NCBI RefSeq assembly: GCF_902729435.1
Contig: NZ_CACVCG010000013.1
Coordinates: 1-64,000, forward strand
Reading direction: 5' to 3'
Length of the DNA stretch: 64,000 nt
Source of the DNA: Magnetospirillum sp. UT-4
GTDB taxonomy: Bacteria > Pseudomonadota > Alphaproteobacteria > Rhodospirillales > Magnetospirillaceae
Both the position numbers and the translations under genes were made by a program. Positions 51,133 through 59,554 of the stretch are shown piece by piece (positions within the stretch are counted from its first letter, which is position 1; every line of letters starts with the position of its first letter). The notes under the pieces are model-generated. The model saw nothing but the letters and a program-made list of their open reading frames with translations, was not told the DNA's origin and did not search any database.

Positions 51133-53001
51133 GTGTGCGGCATCGCCGGCGAGTTCAGGCCGTCCCGCTCGGCGGACACCGGCGCGGTGCGGGCGATGAT
51201 GGATCTGCTCGGCCACCGGGGTCCTGACGCCGAAGGGCTGGTGGGGTTGGGTCCGGTGGCGTTGGGCCATCGACGTCTGGCAGTAATCGACACCTCGGTG
51301 GCCAGCAATCAACCCATGCTCCATCGGGATGGTCGTTGCGCCATCGTCTTCAACGGCGAGATCTACAATTACCGCGACCTTCGCCGCGACCTCGAGGCGC
51401 TGGGCGCCCGATTCCGCACCGAGGGCGACACCGAGGTGATCCTGGAGGCGTACCGGCAGCATGGCCCCGCCTGCGTGTCGCACCTTAACGGCATGTTCGC
51501 GTTCGCCCTGTGGGATGCCGGCAGGGGCGAACTGTTACTGGCCCGCGACCGGCTTGGAAAGAAGCCGCTCTTCTACGCGCCGCTTGCCGAAGGGGGGCTT
51601 GCGTTCGCGTCGGAACTGCCTGCATTGCTTGCCCATCCTGGGGTACGGACGGGTCTCTCCGGGGCCGGCCTGATGCAGTTCCTCTGCTTCGGTTACACCG
51701 TCGGCGAGGACACCCTGGTGGAGGGGGTCCGCAAGCTCGCGGCGGGACACACCCTTGTCGTGTCCCGCAACGGCATCGGAACGCCCAGGCGTTACTGGCA
51801 TCTGGCGGATGCATTCCGCAACAAGTTCCGGGGTGGTTTCGAGGATGCCAAGGCGGCCCTCAACGCCCTTATCGATGATGCGGTCAGGATACGGCTGACC
51901 GCCGATGTCGGTGTCGGGATCTTTCTCAGCGGCGGCATGGATTCGGCCGTCGTCGCGGCGGCAACGGCACGGGTGGCGGGGGCGCAGGCCCACCAGGCCT
52001 TCTGCATGGGCTTTCCTGAACCCGGCTTTTCCGAGGCCCAGGAGGCGCGGGCGAGCGCGAGCTTTCTGGACATCCCGCTGCAGATCGAGCAGCCGGAGCG
52101 CCTCGACGACCTCGTCATCGCCGCCCTCGAAGGCTGCGGCGAGCCCCTGGCCGACACCTCCGTCGTGCCCACCTGGGCGTTGTCGCGTGCGGCCCGCCGC
52201 TCGGTCACCGTCGCCTTGTCCGGGGACGGCGGCGACGAGCTTTTCGCGGGCTACGACACCTATCGTGCGGGCCGTCTGCACGCCGCCCTTGCCCGGTTTC
52301 CGGTTCCGTTACGGCGAGCCCTTGCCGGTTTTGGAGGCCTGCTGCCACATCGAATGGAAAAGGTTGGCTGGGATGAAAAGTTGCGCCGCTTCCTCGCGCA
52401 GCTGCCGGAGCGGCCGGAACGCGCCCACGCCTTGTGGCGCGTCGTCTTCGACCCTCGCCGGATGTTCCTGCGCGCCCCCCCCGCCGATTGCGATCCGGTG
52501 CTCGCCGCACTGCCCACTGCGGAAGACACCCATGGTCTCGATCCGCTGGATCGCGCCCTGTTCGCCGACATCAACACCTGGCTCGTGGACGACATCCTGG
52601 TCAAGGTGGACCGCGCCTCAATGGCCAACAGCCTCGAGGTCCGCAGTCCGCTGCTGGATCATCGCGTCGTCGAGTTCGCGGCGTCGCTTCCTCCCGAGTG
52701 GAAGTTGCGCGGGTTTACGGGAAAACACATCCTGCGTCAGGCTCAGAAGCCATTTCTGCCGCCGCACGTTCTGGCGGGCCGGAAGAAGGGCTTTAACGCC
52801 CCGGCATCCCATTGGCTGCGCGGCCCGCTTGCCGCCGCCGGGCGCGACATCACCCTTTCCAAGGCAATGACCGACCTTTTCCACCACGACCGTATCGAAC
52901 TGATGTGGCATGAACACTTGGCAGGCAGCCGCGACAACGGATATATGCTATTCGCCTTGCTGGGCCTGGGATTGTTTCTCCAGAAACTCCATACGCGGTG
53001 A
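51133..53001 (+). CDS. asnB: asparagine synthase-type amidotransferase (second copy)
   Basis: The 622-residue protein has the class II glutaminase start (V/MCGIAGEFRP, catalytic Cys after the initiator) and HRRLAVIDTSVASNQPM, then the AsnB synthetase domain with LSGGMDSAVVAAATA and ALSGDGGDELFAGYDTY. Start is the GTG at 51133, required to place Cys 2. It differs clearly from the copy at 20773 and is likely not a recent duplicate. In a polysaccharide operon the most likely job is amidation of a carboxylated sugar, but canonical asparagine synthesis cannot be excluded. Confidence 0.87.
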   Translation: MCGIAGEFRPSRSADTGAVRAMMDLLGHRGPDAEGLVGLGPVALGHRRLAVIDTSVASNQPMLHRDGRCAIVFNGEIYNYRDLRRDLEALGARFRTEGDTEVILEAYRQHGPACVSHLNGMFAFALWDAGRGELLLARDRLGKKPLFYAPLAEGGLAFASELPALLAHPGVRTGLSGAGLMQFLCFGYTVGEDTLVEGVRKLAAGHTLVVSRNGIGTPRRYWHLADAFRNKFRGGFEDAKAALNALIDDAVRIRLTADVGVGIFLSGGMDSAVVAAATARVAGAQAHQAFCMGFPEPGFSEAQEARASASFLDIPLQIEQPERLDDLVIAALEGCGEPLADTSVVPTWALSRAARRSVTVALSGDGGDELFAGYDTYRAGRLHAALARFPVPLRRALAGFGGLLPHRMEKVGWDEKLRRFLAQLPERPERAHALWRVVFDPRRMFLRAPPADCDPVLAALPTAEDTHGLDPLDRALFADINTWLVDDILVKVDRASMANSLEVRSPLLDHRVVEFAASLPPEWKLRGFTGKHILRQAQKPFLPPHVLAGRKKGFNAPASHWLRGPLAAAGRDITLSKAMTDLFHHDRIELMWHEHLAGSRDNGYMLFALLGLGLFLQKLHTR

Positions 53002-53018
53002 ACTGAAAGTCCAAGCCG

Positions 53019-53891
53019 ATGATTTCCGTCGTCATTCCCGCCCTGAATGAAGAACAGACCGTCGCCGCCACCGTCGAGACCGCTGCAGCCATCCTGCGGG
53101 ATGCGGATCTGCCCTGCGAGATCATCGTGGTCGATGACGCATCCTCGGACCGCACCGCGGAACTGGCGCGGACGGCCGGCGCCAGGGTGGTCTCTCACGT
53201 GGCGAACATGGGATATGGCCGCTCGCTGAAGGACGGCATTCTGGCGGCATCACATGACATCATCGTCATCACCGATGCCGACGGGACGTATCCCATCGCA
53301 AAGATCCCATCACTGGTCCGTGGACTAGACGCTGGCTACGATATGGTGGTCGGCCAGCGCACCGGCCGGGCCTATCGAGGCTCGGTGATCAAGTCCCCGC
53401 TGCGTTGGCTGCTCAAGAACTTGACCGAATTCACCTGCGGCCAGGAAATCCCGGACATCAATTCAGGATTGCGCGCCTTCCGCCGTAGCGCGGTGCTTCC
53501 CTATTTGGCCCGACTTTGCAACACATTCAGCTTCACGACATCGTTGACCCTCGCCTTCCTCATGAACGGCAAATCGGTGCTTCACCTGCCAGTCTCCTAC
53601 GACGAACGCATCGGCAGCACGAGCAAGGTCAGGCTGCTCCGAGACTCCCTGCGCACCATGCAATACATCGTCGAGGCGGTCACTTACTACAACCCCCTCA
53701 AGATTTTCATGTTGATCAGTGTCTGTTGCCTTCTGGTATCCTTTTCAGGGTTCGTGTTCGCGGCGCTGAGCAAATTTCTTGCGGTATACGTCCTCGCCAT
53801 CGGCATGGCGCTGATGTCGGTTCTGGTGTTCGCGCTGGGACTTCTAGCGGTGCTCCTGAAGCAGATCATGGATGGCAAGACCGGCGGATAA
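53019..53891 (+). CDS. GT2 glycosyltransferase (DPM1/GtrB-like) with C-terminal membrane helices
   Basis: The 290-residue protein has an N-terminal GT-A domain (SVVIPALNEEQTVAATVETA, VDDASSDRTAEL) with the Asp motif TDADGTYP, and two C-terminal transmembrane helices (about residues 225-280). This matches polyprenyl-phosphate glycosyltransferases such as DPM1 and GtrB, which make a lipid-phosphate-linked sugar that a membrane GT-C enzyme then uses. The GT-C-like gene at 57779 could be the partner. It lies 17 bases after the asnB stop. Confidence 0.87.
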   Translation: MISVVIPALNEEQTVAATVETAAAILRDADLPCEIIVVDDASSDRTAELARTAGARVVSHVANMGYGRSLKDGILAASHDIIVITDADGTYPIAKIPSLVRGLDAGYDMVVGQRTGRAYRGSVIKSPLRWLLKNLTEFTCGQEIPDINSGLRAFRRSAVLPYLARLCNTFSFTTSLTLAFLMNGKSVLHLPVSYDERIGSTSKVRLLRDSLRTMQYIVEAVTYYNPLKIFMLISVCCLLVSFSGFVFAALSKFLAVYVLAIGMALMSVLVFALGLLAVLLKQIMDGKTGG

Positions 53892-54036
53892 GACCCAGCG
53901 GACGGTCGTCGGTATTAGTTTTTTCGGTTATCCCCTCCTGCCGATTCATGCTACCAGTCGCAGCGACACTCGGGAGGCGGAGCGCCATGCCGCACCGACA
54001 AGCCCCGACGACGCTCAGTAATGATTTGGGAAAGTG

Positions 54037-55242
54037 ATGATGAGGATACTGTGCCTGGGAGGAGACGGTTTCTGCGGATGGCCGATCAGCCTTCATCTTT
54101 CTCGGGCCGGGCACCAGATCGGCATCGTCGATAACTTGGCGCGCCGAAAGATCGACCTTGAGCTCGAAACAGAATCTCTGACCCCGATCCGCCCCATCCG
54201 CGAGCGGATTGACGCATGGCGGGACACTACCGGCCAATCCATTGATTACTTCGATATCGACGTCGCCGAGCAATACGACCGGCTGCTGGCGGTGGTGACC
54301 GCGTTCCAACCGGACGCCATCGTGCATCTGGCCGAACAGCGCGCGGCGCCGTATTCGATGAAAAGCTCCTGGCACAAGCGTTACACTGTCAGCAACAACC
54401 TCAATGCGACCAACAACGTCCTTGCCGCCGTAGCCGAGTCGGGCCGGGACATCCACATCGTCCACATCGGAACCATGGGTGTATACGGCTACGCCACGGC
54501 CGGGATGACGATACCCGAGGGCTACCTGAAGGTGAAGGTGACCGTCGATTCGGGCGAGGAGATCATGCATGAGATTCTGTACCCGACCAGTCCCGGCAGC
54601 ATCTATCATATGACCAAGAGCCAGGATCAGCTGCTGTTCTCGTTCTACAACAGGAACGACGGCATCCGCGTCACCGATCTGCACCAGGGCATCGTCTGGG
54701 GCACGCAGACCGCCGAAACCAAGCTGGATTCCCGCCTCATCAACCGCTTCGACTATGACGGCGATTTCGGCACGGTCCTCAACCGCTTCCTCGTCCAGGC
54801 CGCGGCCGGCCATCCCCTCACGGTCTACGGCAATGGTGGCCAGACGCGGGCATTCATCAACATCGAGGACACCGTGCGCTGCGTCCGGCTGGCCATCGAA
54901 AGCGCGCCGCGTCCCGGCGAGCGGGTGCGCATCTTCAACCAGATGACCGAGACCTTCCGGGTGCGCGAGCTGGCCGAACTGGTCGCCTCAATGACCGGAG
55001 CCCGTATCGCCGAATTGCCCAATCCGCGTGTCGAGGCGGCCGAGAACGAGCTTAAGGTTGACAACAGCAGCTTCCTCGGTCTCGGCCTCGACCCGATCAG
55101 GCTGGAAGTCGGTCTGCTCGAGGAAATCCGGGACATCGCACGCACCTACGTCAATCGCTGCCACGAAGGCAAGATCGCCTGCAGTTCGTTCTGGACCGAG
55201 GAGCGCCGGCGCCAGTCGCAGGCCGCGGGTGCCGGGGCCTAG
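54037..55242 (+). CDS. sqdB: UDP-sulfoquinovose synthase
   Basis: The 401-residue SDR-extended protein matches SqdB/SQD1: NAD-binding GGDGFCGWPISLHL, HLAEQRAAPYSMK, HIGTMGVYG with Thr 146, YHMTKSQDQ with Tyr 190 and Lys 194, and DLHQGIVWGTQT. SqdB converts UDP-glucose and sulfite to UDP-sulfoquinovose, the donor of sulfolipid or sulfonated glycans. No other SQDG gene (SqdC/SqdX-type) is evident nearby, but a glycosyltransferase in the locus could use it. Three possible starts (GTG 54034, ATG 54037, ATG 54040) precede the motif. A 145-base gap upstream may hold a promoter. Confidence 0.9.
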   Translation: MMRILCLGGDGFCGWPISLHLSRAGHQIGIVDNLARRKIDLELETESLTPIRPIRERIDAWRDTTGQSIDYFDIDVAEQYDRLLAVVTAFQPDAIVHLAEQRAAPYSMKSSWHKRYTVSNNLNATNNVLAAVAESGRDIHIVHIGTMGVYGYATAGMTIPEGYLKVKVTVDSGEEIMHEILYPTSPGSIYHMTKSQDQLLFSFYNRNDGIRVTDLHQGIVWGTQTAETKLDSRLINRFDYDGDFGTVLNRFLVQAAAGHPLTVYGNGGQTRAFINIEDTVRCVRLAIESAPRPGERVRIFNQMTETFRVRELAELVASMTGARIAELPNPRVEAAENELKVDNSSFLGLGLDPIRLEVGLLEEIRDIARTYVNRCHEGKIACSSFWTEERRRQSQAAGAGA

Positions 55243-55246
55243 CGTC

Positions 55247-56188
55247 ATGCCCGCATTCCGCAAGGTCGTCATCACCGGAGGCGCAGGGTTTCTCGGCCGG
55301 GCGTTGATCCCAGAGCTGATGGCGGCGGAATACGCGGTCACCGTCTTCGACAATGAAGCCGTCTGTCCGCTGACAACCGCAACCGCGCTGGGAGCCACGC
55401 CGTGGCGCGGAGACGTGCGCGATTTCGACGCGGTTCTGGCCTGTTTTTCCGGGGCCGATGCCGTGATCCACCTGGCCGCCGACAGCCGAGTGATGGATTC
55501 GCTCGAGAACCCCAGGTTCAACTTCGAGAACAACGTGGTCGGGACGTTCAACGTTCTCGAGGCCTGCCGCCTGCAAGGCGTCGGACGGCTGATCAATGCA
55601 TCGACCGGAGGCGCCATCCTGGGGGAGGCGGAACCGCCGGTGCACGAGGAAATGCTGCCCAGGCCACTTGCTCCTTACGGGGCGTCCAAGCTTGCTGCGG
55701 AGGCCTATTGCGGCGCCTATGCCAGTGCCTACGGCCTGGCCTGCGCCTCCCTCAGGTTCACAAACATCTATGGCCCCGATTCGCTGCACAAGCGTAGCGT
55801 CGTCGCCCATTTCTTCAAGGCGATCCTGGCCGGCGAGCCCCTGGTGGTGTACGGCGACGGGTCCCAATGCCGTGACTACCTCTACATCGGCGATGTCGCC
55901 AAGGGCATCGTGCAGGCGCTGGAGGCCGGGGTCGAGGGCACCTTCCAACTTGGCGGCGGCCAGCCCACCAGCCTCAATCAGTTGATCGACGGCATGCGGG
56001 CGGCCGTCGGACCCGGCCACGTCGTAGAGGTCCGCTATGAGGATTTCCGGCGCGGCGAGGTCCGGAGCACCTGGGCCACCATCGACAAGGCGCGGCGGGC
56101 GTTCGGCTTTGCTCCTACGACGAGTCTTGAGGCAGGCCTAGGTCGGACCTGGGCCTGGTATCGCGCGCAAGCGGGGCGCGGGGTATGA
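55247..56188 (+). CDS. NAD-dependent sugar epimerase/dehydratase
   Basis: The 313-residue SDR-extended protein starts AFRKVVITGGAGFLGRALIPEL, with HLAADSRVMDSLENP, a NASTGGAILGE segment holding the Ser/Thr position, and PYGASKLAAEAYC with the YxxxK pair. It looks like a UDP-glucose 4-epimerase-like or dTDP-glucose dehydratase-like enzyme; the specific reaction cannot be fixed. It begins 4 bases after the SqdB stop, and its stop overlaps the methyltransferase start by 4 bases. It may further process the UDP-sulfoquinovose or another sugar. Confidence 0.85.
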   Translation: MPAFRKVVITGGAGFLGRALIPELMAAEYAVTVFDNEAVCPLTTATALGATPWRGDVRDFDAVLACFSGADAVIHLAADSRVMDSLENPRFNFENNVVGTFNVLEACRLQGVGRLINASTGGAILGEAEPPVHEEMLPRPLAPYGASKLAAEAYCGAYASAYGLACASLRFTNIYGPDSLHKRSVVAHFFKAILAGEPLVVYGDGSQCRDYLYIGDVAKGIVQALEAGVEGTFQLGGGQPTSLNQLIDGMRAAVGPGHVVEVRYEDFRRGEVRSTWATIDKARRAFGFAPTTSLEAGLGRTWAWYRAQAGRGV

Positions 56189-56925
56189 GCGCGGACCACG
56201 CCAAGCGACTGTCCGACGCCAAGTATTCCGCCGGAACCGAGATCGAGCGCACGAGCAAGGTGTTCACACGGAACCGGGTACCCGACGGCCCGCCTGCCCT
56301 TCATATCCTCGATGTCGGCTGTGGAACCGGCGTCAACGCGCAGGCGCTGGCCGCCAAGGGACACCGCCTGTTCGGCATCGACGTATCGCCGGTGGCGGTG
56401 GAACGCTATGTGGCAGCCGGCTTCGAGGCCACGGTGGCCGACATCACCGCCGGCTTTGGTGTTCCGGAAGGACAGTTCGACCTCGTCTTCGCCTCCGAGG
56501 TCATCGAGCATGTGGCGGATACCGAGGCCTTCCTGGCGGAATGCCTCCGGGCCTTGAAGCCGGGTGGTCGGCTGGTGCTGTCGACCCCCAACTCGGCGTT
56601 CTGGCCGATGCGGCTTCTCGGCTTGGCCGGCCGCACCGCCACCGAGATCCAGCACCCCGGGCACCTCCGCTTCTTCTCCCGCCGCGGACTGGAATCCGCC
56701 GTCGCCGCCGCCGGCTTCGCCGAGGTCGCCGTGGCTGCGCGGCACATGTATGTGGTCCTGTCCGAAAGCTGGCTGGGACCGCTGCGGCCGCTCATGAAAG
56801 CGTTGGGGTTTACGCGCGAACTGAGGTTCCGGACTGGAACTTATGTCTGGCACCTCAGCCGGTTCGCACCTTTTGCGTCGTCGTGGTGGTCCGACACCCT
56901 GATCGTCACCGCCCGCCGGCCGTGA
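56185..56925 (+). CDS. class I SAM-dependent methyltransferase
   Basis: The 246-residue protein has motif I HILDVGCGTGVNAQALAAKG, FGIDVSPVAVERY and FDLVFASEVIEHVADT, followed by LKPGGRLVLSTPNS, as in UbiG-like enzymes. A conserved ATEIQHPGHLRFFSRRGLE segment is seen in methyltransferases of glycan clusters. It ends the plus-strand operon. The last 20 bases overlap the end of the convergent GT2 gene. The substrate is unknown. Confidence 0.83.
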   Translation: MSADHAKRLSDAKYSAGTEIERTSKVFTRNRVPDGPPALHILDVGCGTGVNAQALAAKGHRLFGIDVSPVAVERYVAAGFEATVADITAGFGVPEGQFDLVFASEVIEHVADTEAFLAECLRALKPGGRLVLSTPNSAFWPMRLLGLAGRTATEIQHPGHLRFFSRRGLESAVAAAGFAEVAVAARHMYVVLSESWLGPLRPLMKALGFTRELRFRTGTYVWHLSRFAPFASSWWSDTLIVTARRP

Positions 56926-57742
56926 CCGGCAAGGCGAATTCACGGGGATCACAAGCGGGACCAGATACCGGCGCGGCGGCGACGAGATCTTCCCGCGCCA
57001 CCCGATAGAGCCTGAGAAATCCTTCCTGCGGAACCCCGCGCATGACCCGCGCCAGGGCCGCCACATCCAACAGATTCTGAACGATCTTGCGGAGCATGAG
57101 GTTGCGGGGCGGCCGCTCCTCCACATAGGCGACCGGCGCCTCGACGACCCGGAGGCCACGCCGGAGGCAGCGCAGCGTGAGTTCGGTATCGAATTGGCCC
57201 CGGCTCATCACGCACTGGTCGGCCAGATCGCGAACGCGCTCCATTCGCAGCAGCTTCGGCCCGTGCGTCTCGGTGCCGGCGAATTCGAACAGAACCTGGA
57301 GGACGCAGTTCAGGCCCAGACTCAGAAAACGGCGATATCGGCTCTGACCGTTGAGCAATGGATCGATGCGCTTCGACCCCACGATGTAGTCGTACTCGTC
57401 CCTGTGCGCCCAGGCCCAGCTCAGAAAGGGCATGTCCCACTGCTCGATGTTGATGATGTGGACAAAGGGAAAATCCGCGGCGGCAATGCCGGCCCTGAGT
57501 GCATTGCCGTAATCGGGCGACGCCAGCGTCACCACCTTCGATGGCGCGTGCTCCTTTGACAACCGCCCGACGATCTCAGGGGTGGAATCCCGGCTCCCAT
57601 TCTCGACGAACACGAACTGCCAGTTACCAGAGCCGAAGATGAAATCGAAATATCGGGCCAGCTTGCGGGAATTCATCTCCGCGATGGCCTCTTCGTTGAA
57701 GACCGGGACGACGATCGAGCATTTGTCGCAATTACTGGCCAT
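56906..57742 (-). CDS. GT2-like glycosyltransferase lacking a clear DxD
   Basis: The 278-residue protein starts CSIVVPVFNEEAIAEMNSRKL, with FVENGSRDSTPEI, the first half of a GT-A fold. Where GT2 enzymes show a DxD (for example ADGTYP), it reads HIINIEQWD, so the metal motif is altered. The rest (GSKRIDPLLN, GTETHGPKL, LRRGLRVVEAPV) matches the DPM1-like subgroup. It could still bind metal through other residues. It is the last gene of the minus-strand run from the right edge, 36 bases after the GT-C-like gene. Confidence 0.72.
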   Translation of the reverse strand: MASNCDKCSIVVPVFNEEAIAEMNSRKLARYFDFIFGSGNWQFVFVENGSRDSTPEIVGRLSKEHAPSKVVTLASPDYGNALRAGIAAADFPFVHIINIEQWDMPFLSWAWAHRDEYDYIVGSKRIDPLLNGQSRYRRFLSLGLNCVLQVLFEFAGTETHGPKLLRMERVRDLADQCVMSRGQFDTELTLRCLRRGLRVVEAPVAYVEERPPRNLMLRKIVQNLLDVAALARVMRGVPQEGFLRLYRVAREDLVAAAPVSGPACDPREFALPVTAGGR

Positions 57743-57778
57743 GTTGAACCGGGCGTCGTTGACAATAGCTAGGGGGCA

Positions 57779-59554
57779 TTACCGAACTTCCCGGCCTACG
57801 TCAATCGGGGCGGGGCGCTTTTTGCGCGTCTTGCCGCCCGCCACCGAGAAGGCGAGCAGGAGGACGTAGAACGGCAGGGCGATATAGATGTAACGCTCCG
57901 GCAGAGTTCCCACGAACACCGCATGGGCCGCCGCGTGATAGAGCAGCATCATCGCAAAGGTGAGGAAGGCTGCGCGTGCGTCCGATGCGCGCCTCAGCAC
58001 GGTCGGCACGAGGGAGACAATGACCAGGAACACCACTGGCTTGAGAACCAGCATGGCCCACCCCCACACGGCCGAAAGGATCGATAGAACCTCGGGGTGC
58101 CGGGTACTCATCCAGTGCGCGTCGCGCTCGGCGGCGGCAAGCGGGCCGTAATGGTGCTGAAAGAACTGGGTGAGCGGCATCGCCGGCCGAACAAGCACCA
58201 TCTCGGCCCCGACGAGAACGTGGAAGGGCGGTCCCATCAGGTACATCAGTGCCGAGAAACCAACGTTGACGAGAATTTCCGGCCGCGCCTTGATCGCTTC
58301 GACGGACACCTGACGCAAGAGGTCGTTGCCCTCCACCGCCCCCAGAGACCCCACCACGATCTCTGACCAGATCATCCCCCAGTTGCTGTGTGAGGGGCGC
58401 GAGACGTTTTCCAAGAAATCCTGAAAATCCGCGTATTGGGGCAACCTGGTCCGATTCCTCTCGAAGAAGTCCTCGTACACCGCCAGCAGCCGCGCGGTCG
58501 CCGGGCCATTCTCCGGGCGAATCTTGTTCTGCGCCTTCCAGTAGGAATACCGAATCTGGCCATCCCGATAACGGTTAAGGTCCGGAGGTTCGATTGAACT
58601 CTGACCGAACACGTAGGTTGTATAGAAGAGGGCCACACCCCCGAGATGGGTCAAATCCAGGCTGAACACCGGCGGATCATACCGCCGAGGTTCGGGCGCC
58701 AGCCTCGAAAGGGTGTCGCGGGCTATCACCCAGATTGCGAGCACAAAGATGGCCGCCAGCAGCGCCGAGAACGCCGGCCTCACCAGGGATCGCCGTGCTA
58801 ACAGCACGAGGACCAACGGCAGGAACAGCAAGCCCTCGCCGACCGGACGGACCATGGTCAGCGCCAGCAAGGCGGCCGTGGCCATCCAGACATAAGACGG
58901 GTTCGACCGCGTAATAATCCGAGTTGCCAGGTATGCGGCCACCAGTAGGAAGAACATGTAGGGTTGCTCGGTCATCAGCGTGGTGCTGAAGATGTTCGGC
59001 AGTAGCGTGGCACAAAGCCCGAATCCCGCGACTGTCGCCGCCCGCCGTCCAAAAGGAAGCAACGTGCGATAGGCGATGAGCGGCATGGCCACCGCCATCG
59101 CGGACTGAACCAATATCAATACATAGAGGTCTCCCGTGATCGGGAATCCAGACAACGCAATTATTAAAGAATATCCTGGCGTCCTATAATAATATTCGTT
59201 AAGACTTTTTATGTCAAAGCCGAGCAAGAACTCCGACAGCTTCATATACGAATAGCTATCAGGATTGTCACATATGGGAACAATAAACAAAAACGCCGCC
59301 TGAACGACCAGCGCAAAAACTGACAACGTCTTTTCAATCCGACCGCGGGGTCGCCAGCGTTTGGCGATCCGTCGGGTGTGCGCGCGCGCCGCGCGACTCA
59401 GGGGATGATTGGCGGCTTTGCGCCGCCATTGGCCGATGGCGGTCGCGACCCTTCGGAGTTCGGCGAGGTCTGTTCCTGCCAGACGGAGCCGGATGGCGCC
59501 CATACCACGCCGCAGCGCGGCCGCCACCCGCGCGACAGAATCCACTCCAGTCAC
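57779..59554 (-). CDS. multi-pass membrane glycosyltransferase (GT39/GT83-like)
   Basis: The 591-residue protein has a basic N-terminal 75 residues, then about 10-12 hydrophobic segments. The first periplasmic loop contains DNPDSYSYMKLSEF, with the acidic residues typical of GT-C enzymes, and RTPGYSLIIALSG follows. This matches the PMT/ArnT-like family that takes sugars from polyprenyl phosphate. A GtrB-like GT2 in the window (53019) or the adjacent GT2 (56906) could supply the donor. The GTG start at 59554 overlaps the upstream stop by 4 bases; an internal ATG is possible. Confidence 0.78.
   Translation of the reverse strand: MTGVDSVARVAAALRRGMGAIRLRLAGTDLAELRRVATAIGQWRRKAANHPLSRAARAHTRRIAKRWRPRGRIEKTLSVFALVVQAAFLFIVPICDNPDSYSYMKLSEFLLGFDIKSLNEYYYRTPGYSLIIALSGFPITGDLYVLILVQSAMAVAMPLIAYRTLLPFGRRAATVAGFGLCATLLPNIFSTTLMTEQPYMFFLLVAAYLATRIITRSNPSYVWMATAALLALTMVRPVGEGLLFLPLVLVLLARRSLVRPAFSALLAAIFVLAIWVIARDTLSRLAPEPRRYDPPVFSLDLTHLGGVALFYTTYVFGQSSIEPPDLNRYRDGQIRYSYWKAQNKIRPENGPATARLLAVYEDFFERNRTRLPQYADFQDFLENVSRPSHSNWGMIWSEIVVGSLGAVEGNDLLRQVSVEAIKARPEILVNVGFSALMYLMGPPFHVLVGAEMVLVRPAMPLTQFFQHHYGPLAAAERDAHWMSTRHPEVLSILSAVWGWAMLVLKPVVFLVIVSLVPTVLRRASDARAAFLTFAMMLLYHAAAHAVFVGTLPERYIYIALPFYVLLLAFSVAGGKTRKKRPAPIDVGREVR

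Noticed and set aside
53892..54033. Intrinsic terminator before sqdB (TTTTTT run)
   Set aside because: The T-run is preceded by only a 4-bp stem, too weak to call.
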